From CAYGEY01 sp964349065 (GTDB taxonomy: Bacteria; Patescibacteriota; Gracilibacteria; 1-14-2-50-48-13): a stretch of 28,480 nucleotides of DNA. Position 1 is the stretch's first letter. Each line of letters starts with the position of its first letter. The notes under the pieces were generated by a model that was not told the origin of the DNA, made no database searches, and was given only the letters and a program-made list of their open reading frames with translations. Both the position numbers and the translations under genes were made by a program. The DNA is taken from NCBI GenBank assembly GCA_964349065.1, contig CAYGEY010000012.1, positions 1-28,480 on the forward strand, written 5' to 3'. Positions 23,922 to 28,480 of this stretch are shown in pieces.

Positions 23922-26900
23922 CTACATTTCATCTTCTTCATTTTCATCAGAAGTCTCAGACTCTTCCTCATCATCAACTTCATTATCCGCATCATCCTCA
24001 TCTTTATCATCCTTTGTATCATCAACTTCATCTTCTTCAGGGACATATCCGTCATCAAACTCAGCATCTTCCTCATCAGCAAATTCATCATCTGCCTTTG
24101 CCCGCTTTCTGCGCTCTTCCATAAACTCATCTAACTCAGGTGCATCCTTAAATGGTACTAAGTGATTAAGCTCAGAAAGCTCGTCCTGCGTTAGTAGATC
24201 AACTCGAAGCCCTAAACTTTGCAACTCCTTCACTAATACATTAAACGATGCAGGAATATTCGGATTCTTAATTGGTTCGCCTTTGACAATAGATTCGTAT
24301 GCTTTTGCTCGACCAATCACATCATCTGATTTAATCGTTAACATTTCCTGGAGTGTGTATGAAGCACCATATGCCTCCAAAGCCCACACTTCCATTTCTC
24401 CAAACCTCTGACCTCCATGTTGTGCCTTACCTCCAAGTGGCTGTTGTGTCACGAGTGAGTACGGACCTACACTTCGTGCGTGGATCTTATCTTCAACCAA
24501 GTGATGGAGCTTCACCATATATGTCATTCCTACTACAGTTTTTTCTTTAAATGGCTCTCCAGTGTATCCGTCGTAGAGTTGTACTCGACCATCAGATGGG
24601 AGATCAGCCGCCTCCATGAACTTTTCTATCATTGCAGGCTTGATACCGTTAAGCGTTGGTGTAGCTACATTGATATTGAGTTTCTTCGCCGCCCATCCAA
24701 GATGGGTCTCGAGAAGTTGTCCGATATTCATACGAGCCAGTACACCAAGTGGAGAAAGAATAATATCAACCGGTGTTCCATCCTCAAGATACGGCATATT
24801 TTCCATCGGAACAATTCGGGCAATAATACCCTTATTTCCATGACGTCCCGCCATCTTGTCTCCTACCTCAATTTTTCTAGTCTGAGCAACAAAAACCTTA
24901 ATCTGACGAAGTACCCCCGTAGGCAACTCATCGCCCGCTTCTCTTGTTAATATATGAACGCTCACAACTTTTCCACCTTCACCGGCAGGAAGCCTGAGTG
25001 AAGTATCCTTCACATCTTTAGCTTTTTCACCAAAGATCGCTTGAAGAAGTCTTTCCTCAGCGGTAATTTCAGTTTCTCCCTTCGGAGTAATCTTACCAAC
25101 AAGAATATCACCTTCCTTGATGCTCGCACCAATTCGAACAATACCATCCTCATCTAAATCCTTGAGTTTTAATTCTCCAACATTTGGAATATCCCGTGTA
25201 ATAATTTCAGGGCCAAGTTTTGTATCATGAACATCAAGAGAAAAACTCTCTATATGTATCGAACTAAACAAATCTTCTTCAAATACGCGTTTTGAAACAA
25301 TGATCGCATCCTCATAGTTGTATCCAAACCATGACATATATGCAACCAAGAGATTCTTTCCAAGAGCTAGTTCACCATTATCAATAGACGCTCCATCTAC
25401 TAACACATCTTCTTTCTTGATTTTCTGACCTCGCACAACTCTACATGTTTGATGTAGTACTGTGGATTGATTCGTGCGTGTATAGGTTTCCAATAAATAA
25501 TTTTTCTTTTTTCCATTTTTATACATTACGCTGACATGCTGTGAATCGCTGGAAAGTACTTCCCCATCATCCTCAGCAACAATGGCATATCCCGAATTCC
25601 TTCCGATAATAGATTCTACACCGGTTCCCACAAGCGGCGCCTGAGATTGTAAAGGCGGAACAACTTGACGTTGCATGATTGTACCCATGGATGCACGGGT
25701 TGAGTCATCATGCTCCACAAATGGAATAATAGATGTTGCAAATGAAACAATCTGTTTCGGAGATACATCAATATGTGTAATATCATTTCTATGGATAAGA
25801 CTTGGCTCTGTCTTATGACGCGCCGGAACTCGTTCAGATGTCATATTACCATATTCATCAAGCTCAGTATTCGCCTGAGCTATATAAAGTCTCTCTTCCT
25901 CCTCAGCATCGAAGTATTTTACTTCATCTGTTAGATATGCTCGAACATCGATTTCCTTTTCCTTAGATTCTTTTGCAAGTTTCTTCGCTACATCTTCGGT
26001 AATATAATCATCCTTTTTCACAATCATTGTTTTACCAGACTTTACATCCGATCTTGCAATTCGACCAATAGCCGCTTTTCCATCATTTTTAGAAAGCTGA
26101 CTCACAATACGATATGGCGTTTCAATAAAACCATAAGGATTTACCTTTGCATATGTTGCCAAATGCACTACGAGACCGATATTCGGACCCTCCGGAGATG
26201 CAATCGGACATATCCTACCATAATGAGAATTATGCACATCTCGAACCTCAAAGCTCGCACGCTCTCGTGATAACCCTCCAGGGCCGAGGGCAGACACACG
26301 TCTCTTGTGTTCAAGCTCTGAAAGTGGATTGGTTTGATCCATAAACTGTGACAACTGAGAACTTGTAAAGAACTCTTTAAGTGCTGCAGTGATAGGCCGT
26401 GAGTTTACCAACTGAGTTGGCGTCACTGTTTCGATATCCATAACCGAAAGACGATCTCGGATAATTCTCTCAGCTCTTAACAATCCAATTCTAAACTTAT
26501 TTTGTACTTGTTCTCCGACACTTCTCACTCGTCTGTTTGCCAAATGATCAATATCATCCGGATTGGCTAAACCAGCATTAATCTTTATTAAGTGTTTAAT
26601 CACCATCACAAGATCATCCTGCATCAGGATCCTGAATTCCGGATCAAATGATACATTAAGACCAAATTTCTTATTAATCTTATATCTCGCAACTGTTCCC
26701 ATGTCATACTTCTTGAAATCAAAAAACATGGATTGAATAAGAGATTTTGCATTCTCTGCTGTAGCGAGATCTCCCGGTCTTATTCTCTTATATATAGCCT
26801 GATACGCCTCACTTTCAGTTTTCGCAGGATCTTTTTCTATTGTCTTCATAATAAAATTATCTTCTGCTTCTAGCTGAAGATCCGCAAACATCTCCATTAT

Positions 26901-27557
26901 CTCCTTATCTGATTTAAACCCAAACGCTCTCAATAAACTAGTAACAGGAAGTTTTCTTTTTCTATCAATTTTCACATACATAATACCCTTTTTATCTATC
27001 TCAAATTCAAGCCATGCTCCACGCTTTGGAATAATCTTTCCGACAAATCTCCCTGGAATCTGTGGATTAGCAGTAAAAAACACACCTTGTGATCGTACAA
27101 TTTGATTAACAACAACTCGCTCAACACCATTGATAATAAAAGTACCCCTCTCTGTCATCACCGGAATACCACCTAGAAATATATCCTGCTCCTTAATTTC
27201 ACCAGACTCTTTATTAAGCATTTGAACATGAACTTTTAATGAAGCCTCATAGTTGAGATTTTTTAATTTTACCTCCGTAATAGAATATCTCGGGGTTTCA
27301 AATTCATAATTCTTAAAGAAAATCTCAATTTTTTTTGTGGACACATCCGTGACGGGATTAATCTCATCAAATAATTCTTTGATACCCTCATGTAAGAACC
27401 AGTTATAACTCTCGGTCTGAACCTCAAGTAGATCCGGATGAGGGAAATCCATTGGCTCATTATTGAAAAAATAACGACCATCGACGACTTTTGTTGGTAC
27501 AAAAGGGAGTTTACCCGGTACGTCGGCAGTAGCCTGCTTTTGCTCTTTTTTTGGCAT
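23922..27557 (-). CDS. rpoB: DNA-directed RNA polymerase subunit beta, with long acidic tail
   Basis: Beta forms the other half of the polymerase cleft. The 1211 residues include the rifampicin pocket SSQLSQFMDQTNPLSELEHK and SALGPGGLSRER (about 395-430), in which the usual resistance positions (Asp, His, Ser) are wild type, the segment CPIASPEGPNIGLV, GDKMAGRHGNKG with the catalytic-region lysines, and the C-terminal clamp part GGKAQHGGQRFGEMEVWALEAYGA with IKSDDVIGR. After VPFKDAPELDEFMEERRKRAK come some 55 residues that are almost all Asp, Glu, Ser and Asn, ending EEDEM, a tail absent in model bacteria. It is the first gene of the operon, with a candidate promoter about 70-95 bases upstream. 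Confidence 0.98.
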   Translation of the reverse strand: MPKKEQKQATADVPGKLPFVPTKVVDGRYFFNNEPMDFPHPDLLEVQTESYNWFLHEGIKELFDEINPVTDVSTKKIEIFFKNYEFETPRYSITEVKLKNLNYEASLKVHVQMLNKESGEIKEQDIFLGGIPVMTERGTFIINGVERVVVNQIVRSQGVFFTANPQIPGRFVGKIIPKRGAWLEFEIDKKGIMYVKIDRKRKLPVTSLLRAFGFKSDKEIMEMFADLQLEAEDNFIMKTIEKDPAKTESEAYQAIYKRIRPGDLATAENAKSLIQSMFFDFKKYDMGTVARYKINKKFGLNVSFDPEFRILMQDDLVMVIKHLIKINAGLANPDDIDHLANRRVRSVGEQVQNKFRIGLLRAERIIRDRLSVMDIETVTPTQLVNSRPITAALKEFFTSSQLSQFMDQTNPLSELEHKRRVSALGPGGLSRERASFEVRDVHNSHYGRICPIASPEGPNIGLVVHLATYAKVNPYGFIETPYRIVSQLSKNDGKAAIGRIARSDVKSGKTMIVKKDDYITEDVAKKLAKESKEKEIDVRAYLTDEVKYFDAEEEERLYIAQANTELDEYGNMTSERVPARHKTEPSLIHRNDITHIDVSPKQIVSFATSIIPFVEHDDSTRASMGTIMQRQVVPPLQSQAPLVGTGVESIIGRNSGYAIVAEDDGEVLSSDSQHVSVMYKNGKKKNYLLETYTRTNQSTVLHQTCRVVRGQKIKKEDVLVDGASIDNGELALGKNLLVAYMSWFGYNYEDAIIVSKRVFEEDLFSSIHIESFSLDVHDTKLGPEIITRDIPNVGELKLKDLDEDGIVRIGASIKEGDILVGKITPKGETEITAEERLLQAIFGEKAKDVKDTSLRLPAGEGGKVVSVHILTREAGDELPTGVLRQIKVFVAQTRKIEVGDKMAGRHGNKGIIARIVPMENMPYLEDGTPVDIILSPLGVLARMNIGQLLETHLGWAAKKLNINVATPTLNGIKPAMIEKFMEAADLPSDGRVQLYDGYTGEPFKEKTVVGMTYMVKLHHLVEDKIHARSVGPYSLVTQQPLGGKAQHGGQRFGEMEVWALEAYGASYTLQEMLTIKSDDVIGRAKAYESIVKGEPIKNPNIPASFNVLVKELQSLGLRVDLLTQDELSELNHLVPFKDAPELDEFMEERRKRAKADDEFADEEDAEFDDGYVPEEDEVDDTKDDKDEDDADNEVDDEEESETSDENEEDEM

Positions 27558-27623
27558 AAAACGAAGGTTTAAGTTGCAAATAGAGGTCTGTCTGTACTAA
27601 TTATCCACGCACAGTCTATAAAG

Positions 27624-27652
27624 ATTATTAAATCTATTTACAAACGGTACAA
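27624..27652 (-). promoter_or_regulatory. Candidate promoter of the rpoB operon
   Basis: On the minus strand TTGTAC (27652-27647) and AATAAT (27629-27624) have a 17-base spacer. A second overlapping option is TTGTAA with TATAGA, shifted ten bases downstream. The leader to the rpoB ATG would be about 60 bases. No leader terminator or L10-type structure was recognised. Confidence 0.4.
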
Positions 27653-27664
27653 TTTTTCATAAGA

Positions 27665-27787
27665 ATGATAACAAGTCAGAAACACAAAAAAGAACAGATA
27701 ACCAGTACACAGGTGAAACCTCAAGAATACGAAGAAGATGTGTTTATGATCGCAACAATTATGAAATATCTATTTTCTGCAGAGTGA
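27665..27787 (+). CDS. Possible small protein of 40 residues upstream of rpoB
   Basis: The frame from the ATG at 27665 to TGA reads MITSQKHKKEQITSTQ, then a short acidic part, then MIATIMKYLFSAE: a polar, basic start and a short hydrophobic end. There is only a weak AAGA before the start codon and no family resemblance. The reading could be chance in this AT-rich gap (27558-27839), which otherwise contains only the rpoB promoter on the other strand. Confidence 0.2.
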   Translation: MITSQKHKKEQITSTQVKPQEYEEDVFMIATIMKYLFSAE

Positions 27788-27839
27788 CTAGGAAGAGTTT
27801 ATTGGCTTTTTTATTCCTTGCAAGATAATTTTTACTTTT

Positions 27840-28451
27840 ATGATATTTTCCCTCTTTTTTCAAGCCCTCCTCAGTATAATTGCGCTATACTTTATAAGTA
27901 TTGTTATAGAATATTTTTCAGTATTTTTCCTAAAGACCAGCTCTGAAAAAAGAGATACGTTGACTGAGCCCTTTCGTCACATTTCTCTTTTTGGGTATAT
28001 CTCAGGATTATTTTTTCAGTTGCCACATCTAAAATATATCCCACTTTCTAATATTATTCATCTTAAAAAGAAGCAACAAATACTACTACAAATTTTTCCA
28101 CTTCTCATTTTATTCANNNNNNNNNNATTCATATTCTTTCTCATTACTCTTCTCTTTTACAAATATATCGGTCAATACATTTGGATTTCATTTCTTTGTT
28201 CCATACTTATTCATTTTCAACTTTCATTACTTATACTAGAATTTCTACCCCTGCCGGGAAGACGAATCTTTACAGCTCTGTGTACACAATTCTACTCAAA
28301 TGCACTAACAAAATTTCCATTTATCAAAAAGCATTTTGGGATTCTCTTCTTTATTTTTTGTATTCTGGATATATTATTAAAAACCAATATTATTACATAT
28401 ATTCATTGGGTTATAGAAAGCATCATTACAGCTCTTTTTCTCATTACATAA
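27840..28451 (+). CDS. Integral membrane protein resembling an inactive site-2 protease (M50-like)
   Basis: About 203 residues, strongly hydrophobic, with five or six membrane helices. The layout recalls the compact site-2 proteases common in CPR genomes: a first helix where HExxH would stand (here ISIVIEYFSVFF), a loop with 'P..I.LSNII', and a late helix with LLILEFLPLPGRRIFTAL, which matches the family's 'n.lPipplDG.r.l'. The zinc-binding histidines and the aspartate of the DG motif are missing, so it would not be a protease. Ten N (28117-28126) lie inside; the frame is open on both sides, but the real length there is unknown and a sequencing or assembly error could hide residues. The codon following the gap keeps the hydrophobic pattern. 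Confidence 0.5.
   Translation: MIFSLFFQALLSIIALYFISIVIEYFSVFFLKTSSEKRDTLTEPFRHISLFGYISGLFFQLPHLKYIPLSNIIHLKKKQQILLQIFPLLILFXXXXFIFFLITLLFYKYIGQYIWISFLCSILIHFQLSLLILEFLPLPGRRIFTALCTQFYSNALTKFPFIKKHFGILFFIFCILDILLKTNIITYIHWVIESIITALFLIT
28117..28126. other. Assembly gap (10 N)
   Basis: Ten undetermined bases within the last membrane-protein gene. The round number suggests a scaffold placeholder rather than a measured length. Confidence 0.95.
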
Positions 28452-28480
28452 CATAATGATTATGGTTGTTTTATATGAAT

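Noticed and set aside
23566..24165. 199-codon plus-strand frame rich in serine across the rpoB/rpoC junction
   Set aside because: It is the reverse reading of the acidic rpoB tail and the start of rpoC; Ser-rich composition is the expected shadow of Asp/Glu codons.
27601..27609. TTATCCACG, close to a DnaA box, upstream of rpoB
   Set aside because: A single imperfect copy without dnaA, a box cluster or an AT-rich unwinding element. The rpmH cluster is often near oriC, but no box cluster was seen there either.
1..28480. CRISPR arrays, tRNA or rRNA genes, insertion sequences
   Set aside because: No regularly spaced direct repeats, no tRNA cloverleaf signatures in the short gaps, and no transposase-like frame were found.

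Overview
The window looks like part of a small, AT-rich (roughly 35% G+C by eye) bacterial chromosome of the Patescibacteria/CPR type, possibly near Peregrinibacteria. Pointers are the compact layout, many leaderless or weak-Shine-Dalgarno starts, divergent versions of universal genes, a C-terminal TPKTGPE-type surface anchor, and the rpoB-rpoC-rpsL-rpsG order. The lineage is an inference from gene content; no rRNA is present. The standard bacterial code fits. A run of 10 N at 28117-28126 shows that this is a scaffolded assembly.

Layout. 1-2306 (-): SecD, cut by the window edge, with parvulin-type prolyl isomerase sequence inserted in its periplasmic part. 2378-3903 (-): a FemX-like peptidoglycan bridge transferase and RNase HI. 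3980-6653 (+): four genes, a PilN-like and a PilO-like membrane protein, a protein with three FTAPP motifs, and a small unknown. 6714-7805 (+): the ATPase YchF, convergent with MetG at 7815-9509 (-). 9702-10274 (+): a solitary lipoprotein-like gene with its own promoter and terminator. 10337-12061 (-): RecR, a 90-nt element with 18-bp inverted ends, and a PriA fragment that stops after helicase motif III and begins directly behind a strong terminator. 12269-13861 (-): a secreted 3D-domain protein with three peptidoglycan-binding repeats. 14094-17239 (+): the conserved rpmH-rnpA-yidC-khpB cluster, with a small membrane protein and a lipoprotein between rnpA and yidC. 17236-18009 (-): a surface protein with a sortase-like tail. 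18110-19039 (-): a TerC/DUF475 membrane protein. 19100-27557 (-): the rpoB-rpoC-rpsL-rpsG transcription and translation operon, closed by a clear terminator. 27840-28451 (+): a membrane protein resembling a site-2 protease without its catalytic motifs.

Functionally, most genes are core: translation (L34, S7, S12, MetG, RNase P protein), transcription (beta, beta'), membrane protein insertion (YidC, SecD) and repair (RecR, PriA remnant, RNase HI). The rest concern the envelope: FemX, the 3D/PG-binding protein, lipoproteins, the anchored surface protein and the pilus-type pair. The best leads are the SecD-parvulin fusion, the broken priA locus with its terminator and inverted-repeat element, the PilN/PilO-like operon with the FTAPP protein, and the divergent RnpA. 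No CRISPR array, tRNA, rRNA, intact transposase or replication origin was seen. No gene-free stretch exceeds 300 bases.
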